NCBI RefSeq assembly: GCF_004786035.1
Contig: NZ_CP035088.1
Location: forward strand, 3,384,001-3,448,000
Length of the DNA stretch: 64,000 nt
From: Pseudomonas viciae
GTDB lineage: Bacteria; Pseudomonadota; Gammaproteobacteria; Pseudomonadales; Pseudomonadaceae
Direction of reading: 5' to 3'
The notes under the pieces are model-generated. The model made no database searches and was not told the DNA's origin. It worked only from the letters and a program-made list of their open reading frames with translations. Position numbers and translations under genes: made by a program. The first letter of the stretch is position 1. Every line of letters starts with the position of its first letter. Of this stretch, positions 9,533-19,381 are shown one piece after another.

Positions 9533-9550
9533 GTTATATGCAGCTATAAC
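9533..9550. promoter_or_regulatory. Inverted repeat in the LysR/MFS divergent promoter, possible LysR operator
   Basis: GTTATA, six spacer bases and TATAAC form a perfect 6-bp inverted repeat in the 128-bp gap between the two divergent genes. LysR regulators usually bind short dyads of the T-N11-A type at such positions. The match to a real operator is an inference from position and symmetry. Confidence 0.4.
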
Positions 9551-9633
9551 ATGCAAATGGTGCGTCTTCCGCCATGTTATGCCCAGGCGTAACGTTCTGA
9601 TAGCCCCGCTCGGGCGCCGCAGAGAAAGAGGAC

Positions 9634-11100
9634 ATGATGAAGCCAGCCGATACGCAACAACACCTGCCGAAAGCAATCGGCGAGCAACGGGTCTTTTCAG
9701 CACGCTGGGCGCTAGCCAGCCTTTCGCTCTCGACGCTACTGGCGTCCCTGGGCGCCAGTGTCGCCACCGTGGGCTTACCCGCCCTGACCCAAGCTTTCGA
9801 TGCCTCTTTCCAGCAGGTCCAATGGGTGGTGCTGGCCTATTTGCTGGCGATCACCACGTTGATTGTCAGCGTCGGGCGTCTCGCAGACATGCTCGGGCGT
9901 CAGCCGCTGCTGTTGGTCGGGATTATCCTGTTCACGCTCGCCTCGGCCTTGTGCGGCCTGGCTCCGTCGCTGGGGTGGTTGATTGCGGGCCGGGCGCTGC
10001 AAGGCTTGGGGGCTGCGGTCATGATGACGCTGACCATGGCTCTGGTCGGTGAAACCGTCGACAAGGCAAAGACCGGCAGCGCCATGGGTTTGCTGGCCAC
10101 GCTGTCGGCGGTCGGCACTGCGCTGGGGCCCTCTTTTGGCGGCGTGTTGATCGCTCAATTCGGCTGGCAAGCCTTGTTTCTGGTCAACCTTCCCCTTGGG
10201 GGGCTGACGTTGTTGCTGGCATGGCGTTCATTGCCCGTCCGGCAACCGATGGCGAAGCTGGAGAAAACCCGTTTCGATGTGACAGGCACCCTGCTGCTGG
10301 CCGCGACACTGGCCGCCTATGCCCTGGCCATGACCTCGGGGCGCGGGGACTTCGGCTGGTCAAATATTGCGTTGTTGCTGGTGGCGATCCTCACCGCGGG
10401 GCTGTTCATCCTGGCGCAGAACCGGGTTGCTTCGCCGCTGATTCCCTTGGCCTTGTTTCGAGACCGGCTGCTGGTCTCGGGTCTGGCCACGAGTGCCTTG
10501 GTCGCGGCGGTCATGATGGCGACGTTGCTGGTCGGGCCTTTTTACCTGTCCATCGCCCTTGGGCTACCTGCGGCACTGGTTGGGCTGGCACTGGCGGCCG
10601 GACCCTCCGTTGCCGCGCTCGCCGGCATGCCTGCCGGGCGCCTGGCAGACCGGTTCGGCGTGCGCCCCATGCGGCTTGTCGGGCTGGCGATCATGGCGCT
10701 CGGCTGCCTGCTGCTGTCGCTGATGTCTCCGGCCCTTGGCGTAGTCGGCTATGTCGCCGCTATCGTGGTAACAACCCTCGGCTACGCGTTGTTCCAGACG
10801 GCCAACAACACGGCAGTCATGACGGAGGTTCCCGCCCACCGACGCGGCGTGATTGCCGGACTGCTCAATCTGTCGCGCAACCTGGGTTTCTTTACCGGTG
10901 CCTCGGTGCTCGGCGCGATATTTGCGATTGCCCTACCGACGAATGGCATCACTTACGCCACTCCGCAAGCGGTGGCAGACGGCTTGCAAATCACCTTCGC
11001 CGCGGCCCTGGCGCTGACGATTTTCGCAGCTGCCATTGCCTTGAAATACCGTGAGCCAGAGCCCTCGAATGAACAGCGGGACACCGCCTGCGAAGGGTGA
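9634..11100 (+). CDS. MFS transporter, DHA2-type multidrug efflux (14-helix)
   Basis: Proton-driven exporter of 488 aa in the inner membrane. The hydrophobicity pattern suggests about 14 helices, as in the EmrB/QacA (DHA2) group. Motif A (GRLADMLGRQPLLL) lies near residue 85, and the antiporter motif C region GTALGPSFGGVLI near residue 165. A second motif-A-like loop, GRLADRFGVRPMRL, follows in the C-terminal half. GAAAGAGGA precedes the ATG pair at 9634/9637. It is divergently transcribed from the LysR gene and probably controlled by it. Natural substrates cannot be read from the sequence; drugs, dyes or small acids are all possible for this family. Confidence 0.92.
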   Translation: MMKPADTQQHLPKAIGEQRVFSARWALASLSLSTLLASLGASVATVGLPALTQAFDASFQQVQWVVLAYLLAITTLIVSVGRLADMLGRQPLLLVGIILFTLASALCGLAPSLGWLIAGRALQGLGAAVMMTLTMALVGETVDKAKTGSAMGLLATLSAVGTALGPSFGGVLIAQFGWQALFLVNLPLGGLTLLLAWRSLPVRQPMAKLEKTRFDVTGTLLLAATLAAYALAMTSGRGDFGWSNIALLLVAILTAGLFILAQNRVASPLIPLALFRDRLLVSGLATSALVAAVMMATLLVGPFYLSIALGLPAALVGLALAAGPSVAALAGMPAGRLADRFGVRPMRLVGLAIMALGCLLLSLMSPALGVVGYVAAIVVTTLGYALFQTANNTAVMTEVPAHRRGVIAGLLNLSRNLGFFTGASVLGAIFAIALPTNGITYATPQAVADGLQITFAAALALTIFAAAIALKYREPEPSNEQRDTACEG

Positions 11101-11293
11101 TGGCATTCTGAGCACAGTTGCTTAGGTCGTGATGCAGATCAAAAAAACTGAACCAATCGCAAAACAGACTGAAAAAAGCCACATGACATTCATTATCAGG
11201 TGCTACTTTTAGTTCTCACTGGTAGAGCCATGATGGCTCTTCCTTCCTGACATGAGCAAAAGGAAGCGCTTGATTGAAGAAGGCGGGCAACAT

Positions 11294-11572
11294 ATGAATA
11301 AAGGATCTTTCAGCAAGGTTACGTTCCCCAACGCCTGCCAGCTGATGCGCTGGCACTTCCATCCCATGGGATTTGAAGCGAGCATGGACGCGCCAGGCAG
11401 CATGGTCGCCCGATTGTTTGACCGTGCAAGCGGCGAGACCATGATCGCCATTGCAGGCATCCCCTGCGCTACCGTGATGAACGCTCCGGATGTGGAACGC
11501 ATAATCGAAGCAGTGGAGGCCGAGCTGGAAGCTTTTGTGCCACCGGTGGGTTTGCGGCGGTTTGCCTCCTGA
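11294..11572 (+). CDS. Small DUF1652-like protein
   Basis: A 92-aa protein from the ATG at 11294 (MNKGSFSKVTFPNACQLMRW). The core motif, FDRASGETMIAIAGIP followed by a C-terminal helix IIEAVEAELEAF, resembles the DUF1652 family common in Pseudomonas, whose function is unknown. An ATG at 11252 would add 14 residues that look unconserved, so I use the internal start, although its ribosome binding site (GGCGGG) is weak. It is a single gene followed by a strong terminator at 11606. Confidence 0.7.
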   Translation: MNKGSFSKVTFPNACQLMRWHFHPMGFEASMDAPGSMVARLFDRASGETMIAIAGIPCATVMNAPDVERIIEAVEAELEAFVPPVGLRRFAS

Positions 11573-11605
11573 CGCCCACATCGGTGTGATGCTGTTCATT
11601 TAAGG

Positions 11606-11644
11606 AAACGGCGCTTTTCCCATAGGGTAAGCGCCGTTTTTTTT
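11606..11644 (+). terminator. Rho-independent terminator
   Basis: An 11-bp perfect stem (AAACGGCGCTT with AAGCGCCGTTT, 11606-11616 and 11629-11639) with a 12-nt loop runs into eight T residues. It ends the DUF1652-like transcript about 35 bp after its stop codon. Confidence 0.92.
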
Positions 11645-11793
11645 GGGGGGGGGTTGGGTGCATATCTGTTGCTGCGCTAAAGCAAGGCGGCCTGACAGCC
11701 GACCTTTTCTGAAGCGAACGCGTTCATTCTGTAGGAGCACCCGCAACCCGGTTACCTACGTGCATGAACAGATTTGTAACCCATGTGGCTGAG

Positions 11794-14262
11794 TCATACC
11801 CGCGCACGGCGCTGGTCAGCAAAGAACGGCTTGCCCACCCCAATACGATCCGAAGCCTTGGGCACGTTAGCGCCCTGGCTGTCCTGACTATCGACATACC
11901 AATAGCAATGCTGCACCGCTCGGGTAATGCCCACGTACGCCAAGCGCAGAACTTCGTCTTTCTGTGCCGTGTCGTAGGGCTCAGCATCACCATCCTGCCC
12001 CAGCCCGGCCATGCGATAGACCTGATTTTTGTAGGGAGAACTGGTCATATGCTGGCAATCGCCGAGCAAAAACACCGCATCGGCCTGCAGCCCCTTGGCA
12101 CTGTGATAGGTCATCTGCCTGAGGCGCCGTGCTTGGTATGGCAAGCTGGAATCTACATTAACTGTTGAGCTTATATGCTGTTGTATCAATAACTTATCGC
12201 TACTTTTTCGATACAACATTAGGATCGAATCGCCCTTGCGGTAGTGCTCATCCAGCCGCTGCGCCAAGCCCTCGTCGTCGCGATCCAATACGTTGACTGG
12301 GCTCAGCGAGCGGGGCTTGCCACTGGCCTTCGCCTTCTTGCCCGGAATCGCTGCTGCCGAACGGACGACATGCTCGGCGGCATCAATGATGTGCTGGTGG
12401 CTGCGGTAGTTGTCGGTGAGCATCACCCGGGTGCTCGTCGGCGAGGGAAATTGCTTGTTGAACCCCATGAAATAGCTTGGGGAACTGCCGCGCCAGCCAT
12501 AGATCGATTGCCAATCGTCCCCCACGCACAGCAAGGAGGAGCGCTGGGCAGCGCGCCCCACATGCATGGCCGGGCCACGGCTGCGCACCTCGCGAAGACT
12601 TGCGCGAAGCCAGGAGACAATCTGCGGCGACACGTCCTGGAATTCGTCGATCATCAAGTGGGACAAGGGGCGCAGCAGTGAATCGCTGAGCAATTTGAAG
12701 TTTTCCGGCGAGTGCTCGCTGAACAGCGCGAACATCCGGTTGTAAGTCATGACCGGTGGCGACTGATCGAGCAAATGATCTTCGAATGCTCGCCAGTAGC
12801 GGCTCAAGGCCTCGAAGAAATAGCGATCCGGGTCGTCCTGGGAAAAACACATCCGGCCCACCGCATCCGGCACGTCCAGGCCAAGGTTCTCGATAAAACC
12901 GGCGGCGGCAACAAAGCAATCGAGCAAGGGCGCCGAACCGAGCTCCCCCTTGACCTTGTAATCGAAGCCGGGACCCGCGCTGGCATCTCCGGCCAGCGAT
13001 GCCAGTACACGCTTTGAGGCTTCATAACTTTCCAGCCATATCAGTGGCTTGCGACAGAAAGCTTGAAACAGCGTGCGCTTTACGGCCCATTCCGCACGAA
13101 TGCTCAACTTGGCGCCCGGGCGGCTGATGCGGGCGTCTTCCCGCGGGTCGAAGCCCAGGATTACCCAGGCGTCCAGGGATGGGATGTAGCCGTGGCAATG
13201 GAATGTCGAACCATTGATATCGAACCGCTGGCGCTTCGGCTCGATGCCTTTAATCGGCCAGGCCCCGGCACGAAACCACAGGTCTTCGACGGCATCGCAT
13301 AACGCTTCATCGCGTTGGGCGGCCAGCTCAGTCACGGCCACTCGCTTCTGCACATCCGGGTGGTCGCGTTCCAGTTCCTTGAGCTGCAATGCATGCCGGG
13401 ACAATGGCTTGATCAGCTCGCGAAAACGCTCATCACGCTGGTAAAGATTGTGATAACACGCGTTGAGCTGCTGGCGCTGGGCATCGTTGATGCGCAAGTC
13501 GAAGGGGTTGTCCTGAGCGTCATCATCAGCCGGGCCGGCCCGATGGCTCAGGGTCTCGAAGGCCTGCAGACGCTCAAATCCGGGCAGGCTACGGACCATG
13601 GGCAAGATGCGTGAGTGGAAGGTTCGCACCAGGTCGCGAGCCTCCTTGAGACCGATGGTTCGCCCCCACAGGGCAAACACTTCTATCAGCTTCTGGATGA
13701 AGTCCTTTCGCGACTCGCGGGTAAAGGTCACCACGGTCATCGAGTCCAACTCGAAACCCAGGTAATGAGACAGCAGGACAATGCGCAGCACCAGGGTCGT
13801 GGACTTGCCCGCACCCGCTCCGGCCACCACCGAGGTCGCTGGCGTATCGCTGAAAATCATCTTCCACTGCGCCGCACTCGGCTGGGCCTGTGCCGGCAGC
13901 AATCGAGCAACGTCTGCCTTGATGCGTTTTTTCAGTTCAGCGGACAACGGCAGGCGCCAGTCGTCGAACAGCAGATCATCGACCTTCGGGGCCGGGTGCT
14001 CGGTACTGCGCGAGTCGCGAATCAACAGGACTTGGCGACCCTCTTCCAATCCTTCGGTTCTGCCTTCTTGGTAGCCATAATCAAAACCGGCGGTATGCCC
14101 ACTGCGAAAGCCATCTGCCTGGCCGTGAAGCCAGGACGCTCGGTGCTGGGCGCGCAGGCGCGTCAGGCCATGACCAAAAAAACGCGCGGCCAGGCGCTTT
14201 AACAATGGCATCTGGGCCAGAGGCAACAGGTCGGGGGGAAGATCGGGAGTGTGTTGCGACAC
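11794..14262 (-). CDS. SF1A DNA helicase (UvrD/Rep-like), 822 aa
   Basis: ATP-dependent 3'-5' DNA helicase of superfamily 1. Motif I is VAGAGAGKSTT (residues 146-156). Later motifs are II LMIDEFQDV, III VGDDWQSIYGWRG, IV LTDNYRSHQHI, V TYHSAKGLQADAV and VI LAYVGITRA, so all ATPase motifs are intact. A large insert of about 200 residues lies between motifs Ia and II (RFRELIKPLSRHALQ and later PAWPIK-like segments), more like HelD-type helicase IV than UvrD. The first 80 residues carry a Gly/Glu-rich periodic stretch (HTAGFDYGYQEG, RTEGLEEGR), unusual for helicases. It stands alone 279 bp downstream of pgm and looks chromosomal rather than part of the accessory array. Confidence 0.9.
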   Translation of the reverse strand: MSQHTPDLPPDLLPLAQMPLLKRLAARFFGHGLTRLRAQHRASWLHGQADGFRSGHTAGFDYGYQEGRTEGLEEGRQVLLIRDSRSTEHPAPKVDDLLFDDWRLPLSAELKKRIKADVARLLPAQAQPSAAQWKMIFSDTPATSVVAGAGAGKSTTLVLRIVLLSHYLGFELDSMTVVTFTRESRKDFIQKLIEVFALWGRTIGLKEARDLVRTFHSRILPMVRSLPGFERLQAFETLSHRAGPADDDAQDNPFDLRINDAQRQQLNACYHNLYQRDERFRELIKPLSRHALQLKELERDHPDVQKRVAVTELAAQRDEALCDAVEDLWFRAGAWPIKGIEPKRQRFDINGSTFHCHGYIPSLDAWVILGFDPREDARISRPGAKLSIRAEWAVKRTLFQAFCRKPLIWLESYEASKRVLASLAGDASAGPGFDYKVKGELGSAPLLDCFVAAAGFIENLGLDVPDAVGRMCFSQDDPDRYFFEALSRYWRAFEDHLLDQSPPVMTYNRMFALFSEHSPENFKLLSDSLLRPLSHLMIDEFQDVSPQIVSWLRASLREVRSRGPAMHVGRAAQRSSLLCVGDDWQSIYGWRGSSPSYFMGFNKQFPSPTSTRVMLTDNYRSHQHIIDAAEHVVRSAAAIPGKKAKASGKPRSLSPVNVLDRDDEGLAQRLDEHYRKGDSILMLYRKSSDKLLIQQHISSTVNVDSSLPYQARRLRQMTYHSAKGLQADAVFLLGDCQHMTSSPYKNQVYRMAGLGQDGDAEPYDTAQKDEVLRLAYVGITRAVQHCYWYVDSQDSQGANVPKASDRIGVGKPFFADQRRARV

Positions 14263-14504
14263 GCTGGGAGACTCCGGTGTTCTGAATCATGACGGCTATG
14301 GTGTCTGGATTTTCCGTCAGGTTCTACCAAAAATCTTTTAAGTCAGGGATTTAGGCGATGAAGTGAAAGTGGTGTCGCACATTGACATCATCGCAACTTG
14401 CTCCCGAAGGGATACTCACAGGAGTAATCACTGACAAATCAATAAGTTATATTCACTACTTCGAGAAAATTCTGCGACATGGATGAAAAGTAATTGCAGG
14501 GCCA

Positions 14505-14532
14505 GTGGCGAGGAAACAAATTTCCTCGCCAC
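14505..14532. terminator. Perfect 12-bp hairpin just 3' of pgm
   Basis: GTGGCGAGGAAA and TTTCCTCGCCAC flank a 4-nt loop, starting 9 bp beyond the pgm stop. The stem is strong but no T-run follows on the minus strand. It may act as a terminator or 3' mRNA protector, and it resembles the short intergenic palindromes scattered in P. fluorescens genomes. Confidence 0.6.
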
Positions 14533-14541
14533 AAGCGCTTG

Positions 14542-16188
14542 TCACTTCTCGGTGATAGCAGCATCCACCAGTGTCTGCGCCTCAACCACCAGTTGCTTGA
14601 GGTGCGCATCGCCAATAAAGCTTTCGGCGTAGATCTTGTAGATGTCTTCGGTCCCGGATGGACGCGCCGCGAACCAGCCATTTTCGGTCATCACTTTCAA
14701 GCCGCCAATGGCCTGGTCGTTGCCCGGCGCATGGCTGAGGATGCTTTGGATCGTCTCCCCGGCCAATTCGGTTGACGCGACCTGATCCGGCGACAGTTTG
14801 CTGAGCAACGCCTTCTGCTGCGGACTGGCCTTGGCATCCACGCGTACCGAGAACGGTTCGCCCAACTCAGCGGTCAGGGCGCGGTAGGCCTGGCTTGGAT
14901 CGCGACCGGTACGGGCGGTCATTTCAGCGGCCAGCAATGCCGGGATCAGGCCATCCTTGTCGGTACTCCACACGCCACCGTCCTTGCGCAAGAACGAAGC
15001 ACCGGCGCTTTCCTCCCCACCAAAGCCGAGGGAACCGTCGAACAACCCATCGGCAAACCACTTGAAACCTACCGGCACTTCATAGAGGCGGCGTCCCAGG
15101 CGCTTGGCCACGCGATCGATCAGGCCGCTGCTGACCACCGTCTTGCCCACCGCGGCATCGGCGCGCCATTGCGGGCGATTCTGGAACAGGTAATCGATAG
15201 ACACCGCCAGGTAGTTGTTCGGCGCAAGCAAGCCACCGGACGGCGTCACGATGCCATGGCGGTCATGGTCCGGATCACAGGCGAAAGCGACGTCAAAACG
15301 CTCCTTCAGGCCAATCAGCCCTTGCATGGCGTGGCTGGAGGACGGGTCCATGCGGATCTGCCCGTCCCAGTCGACGGTCATGAAGCGGAAGGTCGAGTCC
15401 ACTTGGGTGTTGACCACTTCCAGGTCCAACCGGTAATGCTCGGCAATGGCTGGCCAGTAGCGCACTCCGGCGCCGCCCAGCGGATCGACGCCCAAGTGCA
15501 ACCCGGCACCGCGAATGGCATCGAAATCAATGACATTGATCAGGTCCGCCACGTAAGTGTTGAGGTAATCGTGACGGTGGGTGGTGTCGGCCTTCAGCGC
15601 CTGCTCGTAGCTGATGCGTTTGACGCCGGCCAACTGGTTGGCCAGCAGCTCGTTGGCCTTGGCTTCGATCCACTTGGTGATGTGGGTGTCGGCCGGGCCG
15701 CCGTTGGTGGGGTTGTACTTGTAGCCGCCGCTTTGTGGCGGGTTGTGGGACGGCGTGATGACAATACCGTCCGCCAGGCCCGAAGTACGGCCACGGTTGT
15801 AGCAGAGGATGGCGTGGGAAATCGCGGGTGTCGGGGTGTATTCGTCGCCCTCGGCGATCATCACGGTAACGCCGTTGGCCGCGAACACTTCCAGGGCGCT
15901 GGTACCCGCCGGGGTCGACAGCGCATGGGTGTCGATACCCACGAATAGCGGTCCGTTGATGCCCTGGGCCTCACGGTACAGGCAGATCGCCTGACTGATT
16001 GCCAGGACGTGCCACTCGTTGAACCCCAGGTCGAAGGAACTGCCACGGTGACCGGAGGTGCCGAACGCCACACGCTGGGTCGCTACCGAAGCATCGGGTC
16101 GGCCGGTGTAATAGGCCGTCACCAGTCGCGGGATATCGATCAACAACTCTGCCGGTGCCGGCTTGCCCGCAAATGGACTGACTGTCAT
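14542..16188 (-). CDS. pgm: Phosphoglucomutase (alpha-D-glucose phosphate-specific)
   Basis: Interconverts glucose-1-phosphate and glucose-6-phosphate in the cytoplasm, feeding UDP-glucose, trehalose/glycogen and envelope sugar synthesis. The 548-aa product matches the bacterial Pgm family over its full length. The phosphoserine loop is TPSHNP (Ser147) and the metal loop is DPDHDRHG. The sugar-specificity segment is GGEESAG, and the C-terminal phosphate loop is [16 protein letters not shown]. The N-terminus has the typical [11 protein letters not shown]. It is apparently monocistronic, with a hairpin 3' of the stop. Confidence 0.97.
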   Translation of the reverse strand: MTVSPFAGKPAPAELLIDIPRLVTAYYTGRPDASVATQRVAFGTSGHRGSSFDLGFNEWHVLAISQAICLYREAQGINGPLFVGIDTHALSTPAGTSALEVFAANGVTVMIAEGDEYTPTPAISHAILCYNRGRTSGLADGIVITPSHNPPQSGGYKYNPTNGGPADTHITKWIEAKANELLANQLAGVKRISYEQALKADTTHRHDYLNTYVADLINVIDFDAIRGAGLHLGVDPLGGAGVRYWPAIAEHYRLDLEVVNTQVDSTFRFMTVDWDGQIRMDPSSSHAMQGLIGLKERFDVAFACDPDHDRHGIVTPSGGLLAPNNYLAVSIDYLFQNRPQWRADAAVGKTVVSSGLIDRVAKRLGRRLYEVPVGFKWFADGLFDGSLGFGGEESAGASFLRKDGGVWSTDKDGLIPALLAAEMTARTGRDPSQAYRALTAELGEPFSVRVDAKASPQQKALLSKLSPDQVASTELAGETIQSILSHAPGNDQAIGGLKVMTENGWFAARPSGTEDIYKIYAESFIGDAHLKQLVVEAQTLVDAAITEK

Positions 16189-16276
16189 GCAAAACCTCTG
16201 GATAGAGTGGCTCGGGAAATAGGATGCAGTTTACTGACAGTTCGACCATGGCGCGATGGGTTCGATCCATCCCCAC

Positions 16277-17677
16277 CTACCCGGATTGCTCGAGTCTCAA
16301 GGCATCGGCCAGCGCGCAGAGCGCTGTGCCCAGGTCATTCGACCCGCTCAAGGCGTGGGTCAGGCGCATATGTTGCGCATACAACCCCTGGATACTGAAC
16401 AGTTCTCCCGGGGCGATAACAATTCGCTGGGCCAGCAGCCGCTGAAAAACCCGCCGCAGGTCGACCGGGCGCGCCGGGCGCATCCAGATCGTCGCGCCAC
16501 CTTCAGGCGCGACCCATTGCAGGCTATCCCCTAGCCGCTCGCGGAGCAGTTGCGTTGTCGAGGCCGCGCTTTCGCGCAGCAATCGCCGCAAAACCAGCAG
16601 ATGCTGATCGATCCGGCCGTTGCTGTACAAGCGGGCGATGGCCTTCTGGCGGATCGGCGACAACCGAAAGGCGCGCAGCAGGAAATGTCGCTGCAATTGC
16701 AAGGTCAACTGGCGCGACAATACATAGCCGTAGGGCGCCTCGGGGCCAATGGTTTTCTCGAACGATGAATAGACGATCAACCGATCCGGGTCGAGCAAAT
16801 CGCGCAAAGGCGCAACCCCAGTCTCGAATGCCAGGTCGGTGTAGCTGTCGTTCTCCAACACCCACGTGCCGTGCAGCGCCAACAGGTGAGCCACGTCGTG
16901 GCGGTTGCGCTCAAGCATGAGCGTGCCCCTTGGCATGCTCAAGACCGAAGACAGCACCACCAGACGCACCGTTTCGCTGACCAGCAGTTGCTCCAGATGC
17001 TCGGTATCGATCACCCCGCCTGCCCGCAACGGCAGCTCGATGACCCGGATCTCGGCGGCCTGCAACAGGCGCAAGACGCTCCAGTCGCTGGGCGACTCGA
17101 TCAATACCGTGGCGCCCTTCAGTGCCAGCACCGCGATGAGAATTTCCAGGACGCCGCGCAGATCGGCGCCAATATAGACGTCGTCGGCACTCCAGCAGCG
17201 GGCTGCAGATGAGGTGTAGCGGGCTGCCAGCGCTGCCCGCAGCTCCAACTCGCCCCAAGGTTGCGAGGGCGCCTGGGAGGAGCGCGGATACTGGCGCAGC
17301 AGCTCGCGCTCAAGCAGCAACAATGGGCTGTCCAGTGGCTGCATCGACGCTGGTTCATCCGCACTGAGCACCAGCATGCCCGGTCGCCGTGCATTGACGT
17401 ACAGGGTCTCGAGCAAATCATCACCACCGTCCAGGTTGGCAACGCAGGGCACCGGCAGCGCGTAATAACCGGACTTGGCGATCGAGTAGACCCGACCTTC
17501 CTTTTCCAGCAACGAATAGGCGTATTGGATGGTAGAAATCGACACGTCCAGACGCTCGGCCAGTTGTCGCAGCGAAGGCAGGCGCACTCGCGCATCGGCC
17601 CCCAGTTCGTTGATCAAGGTCGTCAGGTATCGATAAACCGCCTGATAGGCGAAGTCTGTTTCCCGGCTGCCCTTCAT
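16277..17677 (-). CDS. MocR/PdxR-type regulator (GntR winged helix + aminotransferase-like domain)
   Basis: Transcription regulator of 466 aa. A GntR winged helix occupies residues 1-75 (RLPSLRQLAERLDVSISTIQYAY and GRVYSIAKSGYYA). A fold-type I aminotransferase-like domain follows from about residue 110. The PLP lysine is likely in SSFEKTIGPEAPYGYVL, the Asp/Asn site lies around WVLENDSYTDLAF, and IWMRPARPVDLRRVF is near the C-terminus. MocR proteins sense PLP or amino-acid derivatives and usually control adjacent metabolic or transport genes. The nearest candidate target is the unknown gene upstream at 17774-19255 (97 bp gap, same strand). The effector cannot be assigned. Confidence 0.88.
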   Translation of the reverse strand: MKGSRETDFAYQAVYRYLTTLINELGADARVRLPSLRQLAERLDVSISTIQYAYSLLEKEGRVYSIAKSGYYALPVPCVANLDGGDDLLETLYVNARRPGMLVLSADEPASMQPLDSPLLLLERELLRQYPRSSQAPSQPWGELELRAALAARYTSSAARCWSADDVYIGADLRGVLEILIAVLALKGATVLIESPSDWSVLRLLQAAEIRVIELPLRAGGVIDTEHLEQLLVSETVRLVVLSSVLSMPRGTLMLERNRHDVAHLLALHGTWVLENDSYTDLAFETGVAPLRDLLDPDRLIVYSSFEKTIGPEAPYGYVLSRQLTLQLQRHFLLRAFRLSPIRQKAIARLYSNGRIDQHLLVLRRLLRESAASTTQLLRERLGDSLQWVAPEGGATIWMRPARPVDLRRVFQRLLAQRIVIAPGELFSIQGLYAQHMRLTHALSGSNDLGTALCALADALRLEQSG

Positions 17678-17773
17678 AAGGCCGCCCCCAAGAAACCGGC
17701 CGTAACCGACCCTGTTGGAACACCGGTCACCACCGCCGGATACGGGCTGGTTGAATCCGCCAAACCTGGCTCC

Positions 17774-19255
17774 TCAGTGCCTTGCCGAACGTTCGCACAG
17801 ACCATCGGCGCCCTGCCCGGCTTCTTCACTGTCTACGGCTTGCGAATCGATACCTGCTGCCGTGTCCTGCTCCGGCAGCGCAATGCTGGATCGGTACAGT
17901 TTGCCAAGCAGATCGATGGGCAGGCCGCTGACATCGATCATCCACTGCGCCACCTGATCAGCAATGGTCGCACCCTGCATGGCTTTGTGCAGGTCCGGCA
18001 TCGCCACCAGCATGCCGGGGTGGCAGCACCGCAGGAAATGCTCTAGGCCCGCCCCTTGTTCCACGAACGGCGCGAACAACATACAGACCAATTGCGTTTC
18101 GCTGAGCCCCAGGTTTCTTTGCGCTTCGATGGCCGCCTGGGCACGGCGCTCGGGGATACTCGAAGGCGTGCCGAACAACTCCCGCGTATGCTGGCAGGCA
18201 TGCTCCGGCAGTTGTTTGCGATGCATGACCATGATCGCCCGTTGCACGTAATCCCCATAACCCGCTTCGTAGCTGCGCCCTTGCAGGTAACAGGCCTGCA
18301 GGCCATGCAAATGCGCCGACAGGAGTGGGCTGACGTACTCGTTTTCGGGCGCCGAAGCGATGAAGCTGTCGGTCTGTACCCGCAGGAATTCGTTGAACAG
18401 CGGCCAGTTGCTATCTTCCGGACGGTCGACGATCAGGTCGTCGATACTGACATGCCCTACCCGCCGGCAAGCCTCGAAATGGCCCTCGGGCTTCCACGCG
18501 CCAAGGCGATCCTGGCCATGGAACTGCCGACAGAGATCGCCGCCCAGGGTATCGAGTTGGGCAAAAAGACTGTCGAAACCGCCATTGTTGTCGGTGGCCA
18601 GTCCGATTTTGCGGGCCGCCCGTCGAAGGCCCGACATGAATTGTCTTTGCTGACGCGGCGTATCGCTGCTGACCAACGAATCCACTCCCGATTCCCAGCG
18701 AGCCATGTGCCGATAAAACTCCGCCATCGCCAGGTAACTGTCGTCGCCCACCTCCAAGGGGCTGTCCGCCGAGCGAAGATGCCCCAACAGCAGCATGTCC
18801 ATGCGGCAGGCTTCATGGCCGGCCACCGACAGCGATTGATTGTGATTGAACGGCAGCACCTCACGGTTATCCGCCATCAGCAGCTCGACCCGCGGATCGT
18901 CGTAGACAAACAGCGCGCTGTAGCAGTGATGGATGTTTTCCAGGGTCGACTGGGTGGTCTCGCTCAGGCGTGGGGTGGCGACACGCAAGTCGAAGGTCAC
19001 CGGATGCCTGCCAGCGATGCTTAGTTGCGCGGCTCGCAAGGCCGTCAGCACGTAAAAACCATCCCGACTGCCGTTCTGGACCGTCAGCACGCGATAATCG
19101 CCAATCCGCTCGATTCCTCCGGCGGCGATAATTAAACGCTGGATCAAAAGCTGCAACGCGGTACGTTCTGCCCGGGAATAAAAACCCAACAGTCGTTGCA
19201 ATACCTGTTGATACACGTGAGTCATTGCCTGCTCATGAATTGCACTCATAGCCAT
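17774..19255 (-). CDS. Conserved protein of unknown function, 493 aa
   Basis: Not recognised. The product is soluble, with no signal peptide or membrane helices, and largely helical. Segments that look conserved are VQNGSRDGFYVLTALRAAQ near residue 60, VYDDPRVELLMADNREVLPF near residue 120, and RCCHPGMLVAMPDLHKAM near residue 430. The DGFYVLTALRAAQ stretch hints at an old NTP- or ligand-binding fold, but no catalytic motif is clear. Alternative starts are 19255 and ATG 19249; AGGTAA upstream fits 19249 slightly better. It is followed on the same strand by the MocR regulator, so the two may form a regulator-target pair. Base composition resembles the core genes around it. Confidence 0.75.
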   Translation of the reverse strand: MAMSAIHEQAMTHVYQQVLQRLLGFYSRAERTALQLLIQRLIIAAGGIERIGDYRVLTVQNGSRDGFYVLTALRAAQLSIAGRHPVTFDLRVATPRLSETTQSTLENIHHCYSALFVYDDPRVELLMADNREVLPFNHNQSLSVAGHEACRMDMLLLGHLRSADSPLEVGDDSYLAMAEFYRHMARWESGVDSLVSSDTPRQQRQFMSGLRRAARKIGLATDNNGGFDSLFAQLDTLGGDLCRQFHGQDRLGAWKPEGHFEACRRVGHVSIDDLIVDRPEDSNWPLFNEFLRVQTDSFIASAPENEYVSPLLSAHLHGLQACYLQGRSYEAGYGDYVQRAIMVMHRKQLPEHACQHTRELFGTPSSIPERRAQAAIEAQRNLGLSETQLVCMLFAPFVEQGAGLEHFLRCCHPGMLVAMPDLHKAMQGATIADQVAQWMIDVSGLPIDLLGKLYRSSIALPEQDTAAGIDSQAVDSEEAGQGADGLCERSARH

Positions 19256-19381
19256 TTACCTGGAAATTCGAATATCGGCGTCGCACTCGCACCAACGCGA
19301 CGGTACGACGTGTAGATCGGGATGAAGTGTTCTAGTACTGCAGAGAGTATTAGCAATACGCACAAGCTGTGCTTGTCGTAA

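Noticed and set aside
11700..11770. Degenerate single REP near the helicase stop
   Set aside because: Only GTAGGAGC matches; the rest does not form a convincing REP stem.
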